64,000 nucleotides of DNA from the NCBI RefSeq assembly GCF_023703415.1, contig NZ_JAGMTU010000003.1, positions 434,001 to 498,000 on the forward strand, read 5' to 3'. Positions 37,720 to 47,152 of the stretch are shown piece after piece. This stretch comes from Microbacterium sp. USTB-Y (GTDB lineage: Bacteria > Actinomycetota > Actinomycetes > Actinomycetales > Microbacteriaceae). Each line of letters opens with the position of its first letter. Position 1 is the first letter of the stretch. Both the position numbers and the translations under genes were made by a program. The notes beneath the pieces were generated by a model, which searched no databases, was not told the origin of the DNA, and saw only the letters and a program-made list of their open reading frames with translations.

Positions 37720-38751
37720 ATGCCCTCCCTCCGTCTGCGCCGCAGCGCGGCCGTCCTCAGCCTCCTGACCGCCGGCGCCCTCGCCCTCACCGCGTGCTCG
37801 ACCGGATCCGCACCGGACGCGAGCGGGACCGGATCCGCCGACGGCGCGTTCCCCGCGACGATCGAGCACGTCTACGGCAAGACCGTCATCGAGTCGGCGC
37901 CCCGGAGCGTCGCGACGATCGGCTGGGGCAGCTTCGACGCCGCGATCGCCCTGGGCACCATCCCCGTCACGATCCCGAAGGCGACGTTCGGCGACCCGGA
38001 CGGCGACGGCTACCTGGAGTGGACGAAGGCCGCGATCGAGGCCGACAAGGCGAAGCTGCCGCCGCTGCACGACGAGACCGACGGCATCCCCTACGAGAAG
38101 ATCGCCGACACCTCGCCGGATCTGATCCTGGGCACCAACTCGGGCCTGACGAAGCAGGAGTATGACACCCTCACCAAGATCGCGCCGACCGTCGCCTACC
38201 CGGGCTCCCCCTGGGGCACGTCCTGGCGCGACTCGACGACGATGATCGGCACGGCGCTCGGCAAGTCCGCCGAGGCGAAGACGCTGATCGCCGACACCGA
38301 GAAGGCCATGTCGACCGAGATGGCGAAGTACCCGGCCGCCAAGGGCAAGACCGGCATGGTCATGTGGGTCGACGCGAAGGATCTCGGCAAGGTGCAGTAC
38401 TACGTGCCGAGCGACACGCGCGTGCAGTACCTGAACGACCTCGGCTTCGCCACCCCGTCCTCGATCACCGAGCTCGCCAAGAACGAGAAGGGCTTCGTCG
38501 GCACGATCTCGGCCGAGCAGGCCGACAAGCTCGACGCCGACGTCGCGGTCGTCTACGTGCAGGGCGGGGATCTGTCCACCCTGCAGAACGACCCGCTGCT
38601 CAGCCGGATCCCGGCCGTGAAGAAGGGGTCCGCCGTGCTCGTGAACGACGAGGCGCTGCTGATGGCAGTGTCGGCTCCCACCGTGCTGTCCATCCCGTGG
38701 GCGCTGCCGACCTACGCCAAGCTGCTCGGCGAGGCCGCCGCAAAGGCCTGA
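37720..38751 (+). CDS. Siderophore-type ABC transporter substrate-binding lipoprotein
   Basis: The 343-residue protein has a lipoprotein signal peptide with lipobox LTAC (Cys26 region) and a FecB/FepB-type periplasmic-binding fold: IEHVYGKTVIESAPRSVATIGWG and LILGTNSGLTKQEYDTLTKIAPTVAYPG are characteristic. It would capture a ferric siderophore at the outer face of the membrane. It is the first of four overlapping genes behind an IdeR-like box. No siderophore synthesis gene is present nearby. Confidence 0.93.
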   Translation: MPSLRLRRSAAVLSLLTAGALALTACSTGSAPDASGTGSADGAFPATIEHVYGKTVIESAPRSVATIGWGSFDAAIALGTIPVTIPKATFGDPDGDGYLEWTKAAIEADKAKLPPLHDETDGIPYEKIADTSPDLILGTNSGLTKQEYDTLTKIAPTVAYPGSPWGTSWRDSTTMIGTALGKSAEAKTLIADTEKAMSTEMAKYPAAKGKTGMVMWVDAKDLGKVQYYVPSDTRVQYLNDLGFATPSSITELAKNEKGFVGTISAEQADKLDADVAVVYVQGGDLSTLQNDPLLSRIPAVKKGSAVLVNDEALLMAVSAPTVLSIPWALPTYAKLLGEAAAKA

Positions 38752-39800
38752 TGACCCTCGCCTCCGCACCGACGACGCCCGCGTCGGGACCCAGGACGCG
38801 CCGCCGCGCGCTCCGGGCCCCGGCGTGGGCGCTCGTCGTGTGCCTGGTCGCCCTGCTCGCCGCGACCCTGCTGTCCCTCGCCCTGGGCGCGCGCCTCGTG
38901 CCGCTCGGCGCCGTGTGGGACGCATTCCTGCGTCCGGACGGATCGACGGACCAGGCGGCCGTGCTCTCCCGGGTGCCCACGACGATCACCGGGCTCCTCG
39001 TCGGAGCGGCCCTCGGCATGGGCGGCGCCCTCATGCAGGGCATGGCCCGCAACCCGCTCGCCGACCCCGGCCTGCTGGGCGTGAACGCCGGCGCGTCGCT
39101 GTTCGTGGTGCTCGGGATGACGCTGTTCGGATGGCAGGCGCCGCTCGTGATCGTGTGGTGCGCCCTCGCCGGCGCGGCGGTGGCGGTCGTGCTCGGCTAC
39201 GGCGCCGCGGCGGCGAGCCCCGGTGGCGCGACCCCGGTGACGCTCGCCCTCGCGGGCGCGGCGGTCACCGCGATCGCGACGGCGGTGATCACGGGGATCC
39301 TCATCGTCGATCAGTCGACGCTGGAGAGCTTCCGGTTCTGGCAGGTCGGATCCCTGACCGCGGCGTCGTTCTCCTCCCTCGCCCAGCTGAGCGGCCTCCT
39401 CGCCCTGGGCGCGGTGCTCGCCGTCGCCTGCTCGGGTCGGCTGAACGTGCTCGCCCTCGGCGACGACGTCGCCCGCGGCCTGGGCGTGCGGGTCGGCGCC
39501 TCCCGCCTCACCGCGGTGCTCGCGGTCGTGCTCCTGTGCGGCACGGCCACGGCCCTCGCCGGCCCCATCGGCTTCGTCGGGCTGGCCGTGCCGCATGCGG
39601 TCCGCTTCCTCGTCGGCGCCGACTACCGCTGGATCGTGCCGCTCTCCGCGGGGGCCGGGGCGGCGTTCCTGCTCGTCTGCGACGTGATCGGCCGGATCCT
39701 GGCGCGCCCCGGAGTGCTCGAAGTGGGCATCGTCACGGGCGTGGTCGGCGCCCCGGTGTTCATCGCGCTCCTGCGCCGGCGCAAGGCGGTGGGACTGTGA
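38751..39800 (+). CDS. FecCD-family iron-siderophore permease (first subunit)
   Basis: The 349-residue protein has about ten hydrophobic helices with FecCD signatures: LRLPR-equivalent VLSRVPTTITGLLVGAALGMGGALMQG, NPLADPGLLGVNAGAS and GPIGFVGLAVPH. The ATG shares one base with the lipoprotein stop. It pairs with the following permease to form the membrane channel of the importer. Confidence 0.94.
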   Translation: MTLASAPTTPASGPRTRRRALRAPAWALVVCLVALLAATLLSLALGARLVPLGAVWDAFLRPDGSTDQAAVLSRVPTTITGLLVGAALGMGGALMQGMARNPLADPGLLGVNAGASLFVVLGMTLFGWQAPLVIVWCALAGAAVAVVLGYGAAAASPGGATPVTLALAGAAVTAIATAVITGILIVDQSTLESFRFWQVGSLTAASFSSLAQLSGLLALGAVLAVACSGRLNVLALGDDVARGLGVRVGASRLTAVLAVVLLCGTATALAGPIGFVGLAVPHAVRFLVGADYRWIVPLSAGAGAAFLLVCDVIGRILARPGVLEVGIVTGVVGAPVFIALLRRRKAVGL

Positions 39801-40852
39801 CCGTCCTCGACACCGCGCGGACCGCGGCCGCACCCGCATCGGCGGATCGTCTTCGCGCCGCCCGCCGCCGCAATGCCGTGCGCGACGCCGTGCTCATCGC
39901 GGGACTCGCCGTCGTCGTCGTCGCGCTGTGCACCGCCGGTCTGGTCTTCGGCGCGAAGACCCTGGCTCTGCCCGACGTGCTGCGCGCGCTCACCGGCCAG
40001 ACCGTTCCCGGCGTGAGCTTCGCCGTGGTCGAGCTGCGACTGCCCCGCGTCGTCGGCGCGCTGCTCGCGGGAGCCGCGTTCGGCCTCGGCGGCATGCTGT
40101 TCCAGACCCTGCTGCGCAATGTGCTCGCGAGTCCCGATGTGATCGGCATCAGCGCGGGATCCAGCGCCGCGGCGATCACCGCCATCTCGTTCTTCGGCGC
40201 CTCCGGACTCGTCGTGTCCGGCGCGGCCATCGCGGGAGGGCTCGCGACCGCGCTCCTCATCTGGGTGCTCGCCTACCGCCGCGGGCTCTCCGGCCTGCGC
40301 TTCGTGCTGGTCGGCATCGGCGTCGCCGCCGCACTGCAGGCGGTGATCAGCTACGTGCTCACCCGCTCCGACGTCAAGGCCGCCGAGCAGGCGACCGTGT
40401 GGATGGCCGGATCCCTCAGCCGCAGCCTCTGGGATCAGCTGGCTCCGACCGCGCCCGCGCTGCTGGTGCTGCTGGTGATCGCGCTCCTGGCGGCGCGCGC
40501 GCTGCCGGTCCTCCGCCTCGGCGACGACTCTGCGACCGCGCTCGGCGCGCGTCCGCAGCGCTCCCGGATCCTGCTGATCCTGTGCGCGGTGCTGCTCGTC
40601 GCGGTGGCCACCTCGCTGACCGGGCCCATCTCGTTCGTCGCGTTCCTCGCCGGTCCCATCGCCCTGCGGCTCGTCCGGCGCGACGCGGCCCTCCCCCTGG
40701 CCTCGGCCCTCCTCGGCGCGATCATCGTGCTCGCCGGCGACGCGGTCGGCCAGCACCTGTTCCCGATCACGCTGCCCGTCGGCGTGATCACCGGCGCGAT
40801 CGGCGCGCCGTTCCTGCTGTGGCTCCTGATGAGAGGACGCACGCGCGCATGA
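39797..40852 (+). CDS. FecCD-family iron-siderophore permease (second subunit)
   Basis: The 351-residue protein repeats the FecCD pattern: ELRLPRVVGALLAGAAFGLGG, NVLASPDVIGISAGSSAAAI and GPISFVAFLAGPIA. The GTG at 39797 overlaps the preceding stop by 4 bp (GTGA), and its own end overlaps the ATPase start by 4 bp, showing tight coupling. Confidence 0.94.
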   Translation: MTVLDTARTAAAPASADRLRAARRRNAVRDAVLIAGLAVVVVALCTAGLVFGAKTLALPDVLRALTGQTVPGVSFAVVELRLPRVVGALLAGAAFGLGGMLFQTLLRNVLASPDVIGISAGSSAAAITAISFFGASGLVVSGAAIAGGLATALLIWVLAYRRGLSGLRFVLVGIGVAAALQAVISYVLTRSDVKAAEQATVWMAGSLSRSLWDQLAPTAPALLVLLVIALLAARALPVLRLGDDSATALGARPQRSRILLILCAVLLVAVATSLTGPISFVAFLAGPIALRLVRRDAALPLASALLGAIIVLAGDAVGQHLFPITLPVGVITGAIGAPFLLWLLMRGRTRA

Positions 40853-41643
40853 GCTCGCACACCCTCGAGGCGAAGGCCCTCACCGTCGGGTACGACGGCG
40901 ACCCGGTCATCGACGGACTCGACCTGACGCTCCCCGGATCCGGGATCACGATGATCGTCGGCGGCAACGGCTGCGGCAAGTCGACCCTGCTGCGCACCCT
41001 CGCCCGGCTGCTGAAGCCCCGCAGCGGATCCGTGCTGCTGGACGGGTCCGCGATCGCGCAGCTGCCCACCAAGGAGGTCGCCCGCATCGTCGGCCTGCTG
41101 CCGCAGGCGCCGGTCGCCCCCGACGGGATCAGCGTCGCCGACCTCGTCGACCGCGGGCGCACGCCGCACCGCGGCTGGCTGGGCGGACGCGATCACCGCG
41201 ACGACGAGGTCGTCGCCGACGCCCTGCAGGTCACCGGCATGACGGAGTTCGCCGAGCGTTCGATCGACGAGCTCTCCGGAGGGCAGCGGCAGCGCGCGTG
41301 GGTCGCCATGGCGCTCGCGCAGGAGCCGGACATCCTGCTGCTCGACGAGCCCACGACCTACCTCGACCTCGCCCACCAGGTCGAGCTGCTGCAGCTGCTC
41401 GTGCGCCTCTCGCGCGAGCGCGGCACGCAGGTGGTCGTCGTGATGCACGAGCTGAACCTGGCGACCCGCTACGCCGATCACCTCGTCGCGATGCGCGACG
41501 GCCGCATCGTCGCCGAGGGCGCTCCCGGCGACGTCGTCACGGTCGAGCTGCTCCGCGAGGTGTTCGACCTCGAGGCGGTCGTGATCCCGGATCCGATCGC
41601 CGGCACGCCGATGATCGTGCCCGTGGACGTGCACCGGAGCTGA
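40849..41643 (+). CDS. Iron-siderophore ABC transporter ATPase
   Basis: The 264-residue ATPase has Walker A GGNGCGKST (38-46), signature LSGGQRQRAW, Walker B ILLLDEPTTYLD and switch His in VVMHELNLA, the FecE/FepC pattern. It powers uptake through the two FecCD subunits. It is the last gene of the operon and converges with the FAD/Fe-S dehydrogenase. Confidence 0.95.
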   Translation: MSSHTLEAKALTVGYDGDPVIDGLDLTLPGSGITMIVGGNGCGKSTLLRTLARLLKPRSGSVLLDGSAIAQLPTKEVARIVGLLPQAPVAPDGISVADLVDRGRTPHRGWLGGRDHRDDEVVADALQVTGMTEFAERSIDELSGGQRQRAWVAMALAQEPDILLLDEPTTYLDLAHQVELLQLLVRLSRERGTQVVVVMHELNLATRYADHLVAMRDGRIVAEGAPGDVVTVELLREVFDLEAVVIPDPIAGTPMIVPVDVHRS

Positions 41644-41786
41644 GCGGGCGGATCCCGGACTCTCGCCTCCCGGGGCACAAGGTGCCGCTGTGAGCACCGG
41701 ATGACGGTAGCTGTTGCGGCGGGACGGGAGCGGTCCTGGGCGGGGTATCAGAGCGGGAGGCGCGGGAGTCCGGCACGGTGACCGCC

Positions 41787-41886
41787 CGTGCACAACTCAG
41801 GCTGCGTCCGGCTGAGGAGCAACCCCGTCCGCGGATTTCCGCGAAGCGGGCGACGCGCGCTTCGCACCCAGCCTGAGTTGTGCACG
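41787..41886. repeat. Intergenic inverted repeat, CAACTCAGG-arm family, copy 4
   Basis: A perfect 18-bp inverted repeat, CGTGCACAACTCAGGCTG at 41787-41804 and its inverse at 41869-41886, encloses 64 bases. It lies between converging genes and its right end abuts the stop of the dehydrogenase gene. Confidence 0.82.
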
Positions 41887-44736
41887 CTAGGGCCGGGTCA
41901 GCTCCTCGAGCACCTCGACCACATGCCGGTACGGCCTTCCAGTCGCTCGGCTCATGCCCAGCTCGCAGGTGCGGTTCGCCGAGACGTAGGCGTCGAACCC
42001 CCCGCGCTCCGCGTCCGCCGCGGCGACCTCGGCGGCCTCGACCGCCGTCGCGCTCGCGGTCAGCTCGGGGTGCAGCATGCCGCGGTCGCCGGCGAAGGCG
42101 CAGCACCCCCAGCCGTCGGGCACGTACACGTCCTCGGCCACCGCCGCGGCGAGCGCGCGCAGCGCGCCGGTCGCTCCGAGCTGCGTGGTGGAGCACGTCG
42201 GATGCACCGCGACGGATCGGATCCGCTCGCGCACCGTCAGCTTCGGCAGCGCCTCCCGGGCGAGGAACGTCGTGGCGTCCTCGATGCGCAGGGCCGCGTA
42301 CTCGGGGTGCTCCGCCATGGCCTTCGCAAGCATGACGTGCAATCCCTCGGTGCACGACGCCGCGTCGCAGACGACCGGCAGCGCTCCCTCCCGGCTGGCC
42401 CGCCACAGCGCCGGCAGCACGCGCTCGGTCATCGTGGCGTAGCCGTCGAGCTGACCCTTCGACTTCCACGGGGTGCCGCAGCAGAGTCCGCCGGCGTCGG
42501 CCGGCACGCTGTACGCGATCCCCGCCCGCTCCAGCAGCAGCCGCACCGCCTCGCGGGAGCCCTCGCCGTGCACGCCGTCGGGATCCTGCTCCGCGCCGAA
42601 CATGGTGCCGATGCAGGATCCGAACAGCACCGCCTGCGCGTCCGCCGGAGCCGCCGCGCGCAGCGCCGGAGACCCGCCCGCCGGAAGGCCGCCGTCGTAG
42701 AGCGGCACGGTGTCCGCGCCGAGCACGGCCCGGCCGGCGCGGGTGACGGCGGTCACGAGCGGCGCCGGCAGCGCGTTCGCGACCGTCAGCGCGAGACCGC
42801 CGCCGCGGGTGATCGCGCCCCAGCCCTTCGCGGCCGTGTTCCAGACGCCCTGCTCGAACCGGTTCGCCTCCTCGGCGCGCAGCCGGCGCACGAGGTCGCC
42901 GGTGTTGATGTCGACCGGGCAGGCGACCCCGCACATGCCGTCGACCGCGCAGGTCTGCACCGCGTCGTAGTCGTAGTCCCGCGCGATCTCGGCCGCCACC
43001 TCGACTTCGCCGCGGTGCAGGGCGGCCGTCATGTCCCGGCGCAGCACGATGCGCTGCCGAGGGGTGAGGGTCACGTCCTTGCTGGGGCAGGTCGGTTCGC
43101 AGTACCCGCATTCGACGCACCGGTCGACCTCCCCCTCGACGGTCGGCACGGTCTTCAGATCGGCGAGGTAGGACGTCTCGTCATCCGACAGCACGACACC
43201 CGGATTGAGGATCCCGTCCGGGTCGATGAGTCCCTTGAGCTCCCACATCATGTCGGTCAGCACGTCGCCGTACTGGCGCCGCACGAACGGCGCCATGATC
43301 CGCCCGGTGCCGTGCTCCGCCTTGAGCGTGCCGCCGTGTGCGAGGACGAGCTCGACGAGATCCTCGGTGAACGCCTCGTACCGGCGCAGCGCCGCATGGT
43401 CATCGAAGCGCTCGTTCACGAGGAAGTGCACGTTGCCGTCCTTGGCGTGCCCGAAGATCACGCACCCCTCGTAGCGGTGCTTCTCGAACAGCGCCGTGAG
43501 TCCCTCGCACACGCCGAGCAGCTCCTCGACCGGAACCGCGATGTCCTCGAGCAGCGCGGTCGTGCCGCTCGGGCGAGCGCCCGCGACCGCGGTGTACAGG
43601 CCCTTGCGCACGGTCCACAGCTCCCCGCGCTCGGCCGGATCCTGGGTCATCCGCGCCGGCGTGGTGAGCGGCAGGGTCCCGACGTGCGCGAGAGCAGCCT
43701 CGACCCCGGCCTCCAGCGCCCCGGGATCCGCGGCGTGCACCTCGATGAGCAGCGCGGCGTGCCCTCGCACGTCGATGTCGGCGATCACCTCGGGCACGGT
43801 GCTGAGGGACTGCGCCACCCGCAGCGATGCGGCGTCGAGCAGCTCGATCGTGGCGAGGCCGAGTGCGGTGAGGCCGGGCAGCGCCGCCATCGCCGCGGAG
43901 AGCGTGTCGAACACGAGCAGGCCCGTGGAGATCTCGGGCTGGATCGGGATCGTGCGGAACCGGGCCTCGGCGACGAACGCGAGCGTCCCCTCGGATCCGA
44001 TCACGAGATGCTCCAGGATCCGCACCTCGTCGTCGAAGTCGAGGAGGGAGTTCAGCCCGTACCCCATCGTGTTCTTCATCGAGAACTGCCGCGCGACCTC
44101 GGCGCTCAGCGCAGGGTCGGCGCGCAGGCGGTTGCGCAGATGCACCAGGCCCTGAGCGATCGCGGGCTCGCGCTCGCGCAGCTTCGCGGCGGCGTCAGGA
44201 TCGGCGGTGTCGAGGACCGTGCCGCTGGGCAGCACGAGCAGCATCGACTCGATCGTGCGGTACGAGTTCTCGACGATCCCGCAGGCCATGCCGCTGGAGT
44301 TGTCGGCGACGACTCCGCCGATGGTGCAGGCGATCTCGCTCGCCGGATCCGGGCCGAGCTTGCGGCCGAACCGGGCGAGGCGGGTGTTGACCTGTCGCAC
44401 GGTCGCACCGGGCTGGGCGGCGACGCTCCGGCCGTCGTCGGAGACGCGGATGCCGCGGAAGGCCGAGCGGGTGTCGACCATCACGTCGCCGGTGACGCCC
44501 TGGCCGCTGAGGCTCGTGCCGCCCGATCGGAAGGTGAGGGTGCGCCCGGCGGCGCGCACGGCCGAGAACACCCGGGCGACCGCGGCGGCGTCCTGCGGCA
44601 CGAGGACCGCATCCGGCACGAACAGGTAATGCGACGCGTCGTGCGCCCGGGCGAAGCGGTCGATCGTGCGGGACGCGACCCGCACGTCCGGGCCGAGCAG
44701 CGCGGCGTCCAGCGGCGAGGTCAGGGCGGCGGGCAT
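41887..44736 (-). CDS. FAD-linked oxidase/4Fe-4S fusion, probable D-2-hydroxyacid (D-lactate) dehydrogenase
   Basis: The 949-residue protein joins an FAD-binding oxidase (FRSGGTSLSGQGV, ASEIACTIGGVVADNSSGM), a GlcD-type C-terminal oxidase domain (LKAEHGTGRIMAPF), a double 4Fe-4S module (CVECGYCEPTCP and CAVDGMCGVACP) and a cysteine-rich CCG domain (GGLCCG, WGCCAF). It would oxidise D-lactate or a similar acid and pass electrons to the respiratory chain. AAGGAG is 6 nt before the ATG. The divergent FCD regulator with an LldR-type site supports a lactate role. Confidence 0.9.
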   Translation of the reverse strand: MPAALTSPLDAALLGPDVRVASRTIDRFARAHDASHYLFVPDAVLVPQDAAAVARVFSAVRAAGRTLTFRSGGTSLSGQGVTGDVMVDTRSAFRGIRVSDDGRSVAAQPGATVRQVNTRLARFGRKLGPDPASEIACTIGGVVADNSSGMACGIVENSYRTIESMLLVLPSGTVLDTADPDAAAKLREREPAIAQGLVHLRNRLRADPALSAEVARQFSMKNTMGYGLNSLLDFDDEVRILEHLVIGSEGTLAFVAEARFRTIPIQPEISTGLLVFDTLSAAMAALPGLTALGLATIELLDAASLRVAQSLSTVPEVIADIDVRGHAALLIEVHAADPGALEAGVEAALAHVGTLPLTTPARMTQDPAERGELWTVRKGLYTAVAGARPSGTTALLEDIAVPVEELLGVCEGLTALFEKHRYEGCVIFGHAKDGNVHFLVNERFDDHAALRRYEAFTEDLVELVLAHGGTLKAEHGTGRIMAPFVRRQYGDVLTDMMWELKGLIDPDGILNPGVVLSDDETSYLADLKTVPTVEGEVDRCVECGYCEPTCPSKDVTLTPRQRIVLRRDMTAALHRGEVEVAAEIARDYDYDAVQTCAVDGMCGVACPVDINTGDLVRRLRAEEANRFEQGVWNTAAKGWGAITRGGGLALTVANALPAPLVTAVTRAGRAVLGADTVPLYDGGLPAGGSPALRAAAPADAQAVLFGSCIGTMFGAEQDPDGVHGEGSREAVRLLLERAGIAYSVPADAGGLCCGTPWKSKGQLDGYATMTERVLPALWRASREGALPVVCDAASCTEGLHVMLAKAMAEHPEYAALRIEDATTFLAREALPKLTVRERIRSVAVHPTCSTTQLGATGALRALAAAVAEDVYVPDGWGCCAFAGDRGMLHPELTASATAVEAAEVAAADAERGGFDAYVSANRTCELGMSRATGRPYRHVVEVLEELTRP

Positions 44737-44771
44737 GGAGGCTCCTTACTCTCGCTGCACTGCGAAGCATA

Positions 44772-44782
44772 TTGTCAGACAA
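44772..44782. promoter_or_regulatory. FCD/LldR-type operator TTGTCAGACAA
   Basis: The palindrome TTGTC-A-GACAA fits the TNGTNNNACNA pattern bound by LldR-type FCD regulators. It lies 35 bp upstream of the dehydrogenase start and 37 bp upstream of the regulator start, so one site could control both genes. Confidence 0.68.
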
Positions 44783-44819
44783 GTATACCGACGGGTGGAG
44801 GATCTCCTACACTGATCGC

Positions 44820-45470
44820 ATGGTCGACAACACACTGGCCGTCGTCGGCGTCGTGGAGGCGGCGAGCAGGATGCTGCGCGACCGGATCCTGAGCGGCGCC
44901 CTCGCGGGCGGCACCCCGGTGACCGAGGCCTGGGCGTCGGCAGAGTTCGGCATCGCCCGCCCTACCGCGAAAGCGGCGATCGAACAGCTCGTGATGAGCG
45001 GTCTGCTCGTGCGCACCGCGCACCGCAGCGCTCGCGTCGCCGCGATCGACGCGGAGATGGTGCGCGACGTGTACCGCACCCGGGCCCTTCTGGAGGCCGG
45101 CGCCCTGCGCACCCTGGCGAAGGAAGGGGTCGTGCCCGCCGCCGCGGTGCTGGCCAACGAGGAGATCGCCGGGATGGCGCCCGGCCCGGACCCCGCGACG
45201 GTCGACCCCGACATCCGCTTCCACACCGCCCTGATCGACGGCCTGACGAGTGCACGCACCTCACGGATGTATCGCACCCTGCTCGACGAGGCGCGCCTCT
45301 GCATGGCGCAGGTACAGGACCGCCGCCTGCTCGACGCGGCGGCGATCGCCGCCCAGCACCGCGCGATCCTCGACGCGGTGCGCGGCCACGACGGCGACCT
45401 GGCCGCGCGGCTGCTGCACGACCATCTCGGATCCGCGGAGGAGCGACTGGTGGACGCGCTCGGGGCCTGA
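44820..45470 (+). CDS. GntR-family regulator with FCD domain
   Basis: The 216-residue protein has an N-terminal winged helix (residues 8-75; VTEAWASAEFGIARPTAKAAIEQLVMSGLL) and a helical FCD domain with metal/ligand residues (DPDIRFHTALIDG and HRAILDAVRGHDGDLAARLLHDHL). FCD regulators usually respond to organic acids. TACACT lies exactly 6 nt before the ATG at 44820, indicating a leaderless mRNA. It is divergent from the FAD/Fe-S dehydrogenase, its probable target. Confidence 0.92.
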   Translation: MVDNTLAVVGVVEAASRMLRDRILSGALAGGTPVTEAWASAEFGIARPTAKAAIEQLVMSGLLVRTAHRSARVAAIDAEMVRDVYRTRALLEAGALRTLAKEGVVPAAAVLANEEIAGMAPGPDPATVDPDIRFHTALIDGLTSARTSRMYRTLLDEARLCMAQVQDRRLLDAAAIAAQHRAILDAVRGHDGDLAARLLHDHLGSAEERLVDALGA

Positions 45471-45528
45471 CCCTCAGCGCGCCCCTCGCCCATCCGGGAG
45501 CACCCGGCGGACCGAGCGCTCCGCCGTC

Positions 45529-46410
45529 TCACGCCTCGAGAGCCTCGAGGTCCTCGATCAGCCGCGCATGCGTCGGCACCCAGCCCATCGCCTCCCGCGT
45601 ATGGGCCGAGGACGCCGGCTGGTCCGCGGCGAACACGGGCCCGATCGGTCCGAAGGCCTCGACCGGCGCCTGCTGCACAGGGAGGCCGAGACGTCGGCCG
45701 ATCACCTCGGCGATCGAGCGCACGGTGTCGCCCTCATCCTGCACGGCATGCCATGCGGTGCCGGGTGCGGCGTTCTCGAGCACCATCCGGAACAGGACGG
45801 CAGCATCGAGAGCATGCACCGCGGGCCAGCGCTGTTCGCCTGTTCCGGGATAGGCGGCGACTCCGCTCCGGCGCGCCATGTTCGCGAGCAGCCCGGCGAA
45901 CCCGCCGTCGCCGTCCTTGTGCACGGTGCGGGGCAGGCGCACGGCCGCGGTGCGGATCCCCCGCGATGCGGCCGCGAGGGTGCGTTCCACGGTGACGGCA
46001 CGGCCGCCGACCGGGCCGTCGGTGGGCAGCGGGTCGGTCTCGACGGAGGGGCGCCCCTCGGCGCTCGGCGTCCCCGAGACGACGACGAACGGCCGATCGC
46101 TGCCCGCGAGGGCATCGACGATGGCGTCGATCGCGGCGCTCTCCTCGGCGATGTCCCGCTCGAGCGCCGCCTGCGTCGAGAAGTCATTGCCGAACGCCAG
46201 ATGGATGACGCCGTCGGCGGCCGCTGCGGCGCTCCGGATGACGTCGAGGTCGGCCAGTCCACCGCGGACGACGGCGGCTCCCGACGACTCCGCTGCGGCG
46301 GCGGACGCGTCGGATCGGGCGAGCGCGACGACGGAGTGCCCGCCGTCGATGAGCTCGGCGACGACGGCCGAGCCGATGAGCCCGGTGCCGCCGGTGATGA
46401 AGACCCGCAT
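45529..46410 (-). CDS. NAD(P)-dependent epimerase/dehydratase (extended SDR)
   Basis: The 293-residue protein begins with the Rossmann motif GGTGLIGSAV at about residue 7, followed by VALARSDASAAAAE and IHLAFGNDFS. The canonical YxxxK is not obvious, as in the atypical SDR group (NmrA/YbjT-like and SDR_a5). GGAGG lies 8 nt before the ATG. It is divergent from a TetR regulator across two palindromes, so induction by an unknown substrate is likely. Confidence 0.88.
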   Translation of the reverse strand: MRVFITGGTGLIGSAVVAELIDGGHSVVALARSDASAAAAESSGAAVVRGGLADLDVIRSAAAAADGVIHLAFGNDFSTQAALERDIAEESAAIDAIVDALAGSDRPFVVVSGTPSAEGRPSVETDPLPTDGPVGGRAVTVERTLAAASRGIRTAAVRLPRTVHKDGDGGFAGLLANMARRSGVAAYPGTGEQRWPAVHALDAAVLFRMVLENAAPGTAWHAVQDEGDTVRSIAEVIGRRLGLPVQQAPVEAFGPIGPVFAADQPASSAHTREAMGWVPTHARLIEDLEALEA

Positions 46411-46427
46411 GGGTACCTCCGATGAGT

Positions 46428-46475
46428 GATGGGATAGTAGTCCCATCACTTTATGACGGGACCTTTGTCCCGTCA
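46428..46475. promoter_or_regulatory. Two TetR-type palindromes
   Basis: GATGGGATAGTAGTCCCATC (46428-46447) and a second palindrome with TGACGGGAC and GTCCCGTCA arms (46454-46475) share GGGA-n6-TCCC architecture. They cover the gap between the epimerase and tetR, so the TetR protein probably represses both. Confidence 0.75.
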
Positions 46476-46489
46476 ACTAGAATGGAGGA

Positions 46490-47068
46490 ATGGCACGTTG
46501 GGCACCGGGAGCGCGCGAGCGGTTGGTCCTCGCCGCCGTCGACCTGTTCCACGACCAGGGGTACGACGAGACCACGGTCGCACAGATCACCGCGCGGGCG
46601 GGCGTGACGAAGAGCACCTTCTTCCGCCACTTCACCGACAAGCGCGAGCTCCTCGTCGCCGGTCAGGCGGCCATGAGCGCCCTCCTCGCCGAAGGGATCG
46701 CGGCGGCACCGCCAGAGGCCTCGGCGCTCGACGCCGTGGCCGACGGGCTTCGCCGGGCCGCCAGCGCGTACGGACCGCTGAGCCGCGAGATCGCGCCCCG
46801 GCTCGAGGCCGTGGTCAGCGCGAGCGCCGAGTTGCGCGAGCGGAACGCCCAGAAGTCCGTCGGCCTCGCCGCGGCGATGGAGGAGGCGCTCGTCGCCAGG
46901 GGCGTCGCGCCGGTCGTGGCGCGGCTCGCCGCCGAACTCGGCGTCCTCGCCCACCACAACGCGTTCGCACGCTGGGCCGCGGAACCGGACGCGACGACAG
47001 AGGCGATGGCGCACTACTCGGTCGAGGCGCTCGCCGAGCTGCGCGCCGCCGCCGCCGAACTCGCCTGA
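46490..47068 (+). CDS. TetR-family regulator
   Basis: The 192-residue protein has an N-terminal TetR HTH (LVLAAVDLFHDQGYDETTV, ARAGVTKSTFFRHFTDKREL) and an Ala-rich helical ligand domain. TAGAAT lies exactly 6 nt before the ATG at 46490; the intervening GGAGGA is too close to act as a normal Shine-Dalgarno. The divergent epimerase is the probable target. Ligand unknown. Confidence 0.92.
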   Translation: MARWAPGARERLVLAAVDLFHDQGYDETTVAQITARAGVTKSTFFRHFTDKRELLVAGQAAMSALLAEGIAAAPPEASALDAVADGLRRAASAYGPLSREIAPRLEAVVSASAELRERNAQKSVGLAAAMEEALVARGVAPVVARLAAELGVLAHHNAFARWAAEPDATTEAMAHYSVEALAELRAAAAELA

Positions 47069-47093
47069 AGCCGAGCGCAGGCGAGGCGGCTTC
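47067..47093. terminator. Stem-loop at the end of the tetR gene
   Basis: GAAGCCG (47067-47073) pairs with CGGCTTC (47087-47093). The stem starts in the stop codon of tetR and is followed by CCTTCCCC, without a T tract. Confidence 0.5.
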
Positions 47094-47152
47094 CCTTCCC
47101 CAGCCTCCGCCGCCCGGGCAGGGCAGAGTCGAACCGGGATCCGGATCCGGGA

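Noticed and set aside
41788..44892. Long plus-strand frame opposite the FAD/Fe-S dehydrogenase
   Set aside because: All FAD, Fe-S and CCG motifs are on the minus strand; the plus frame is Arg/His/Gly-rich and has no domain.
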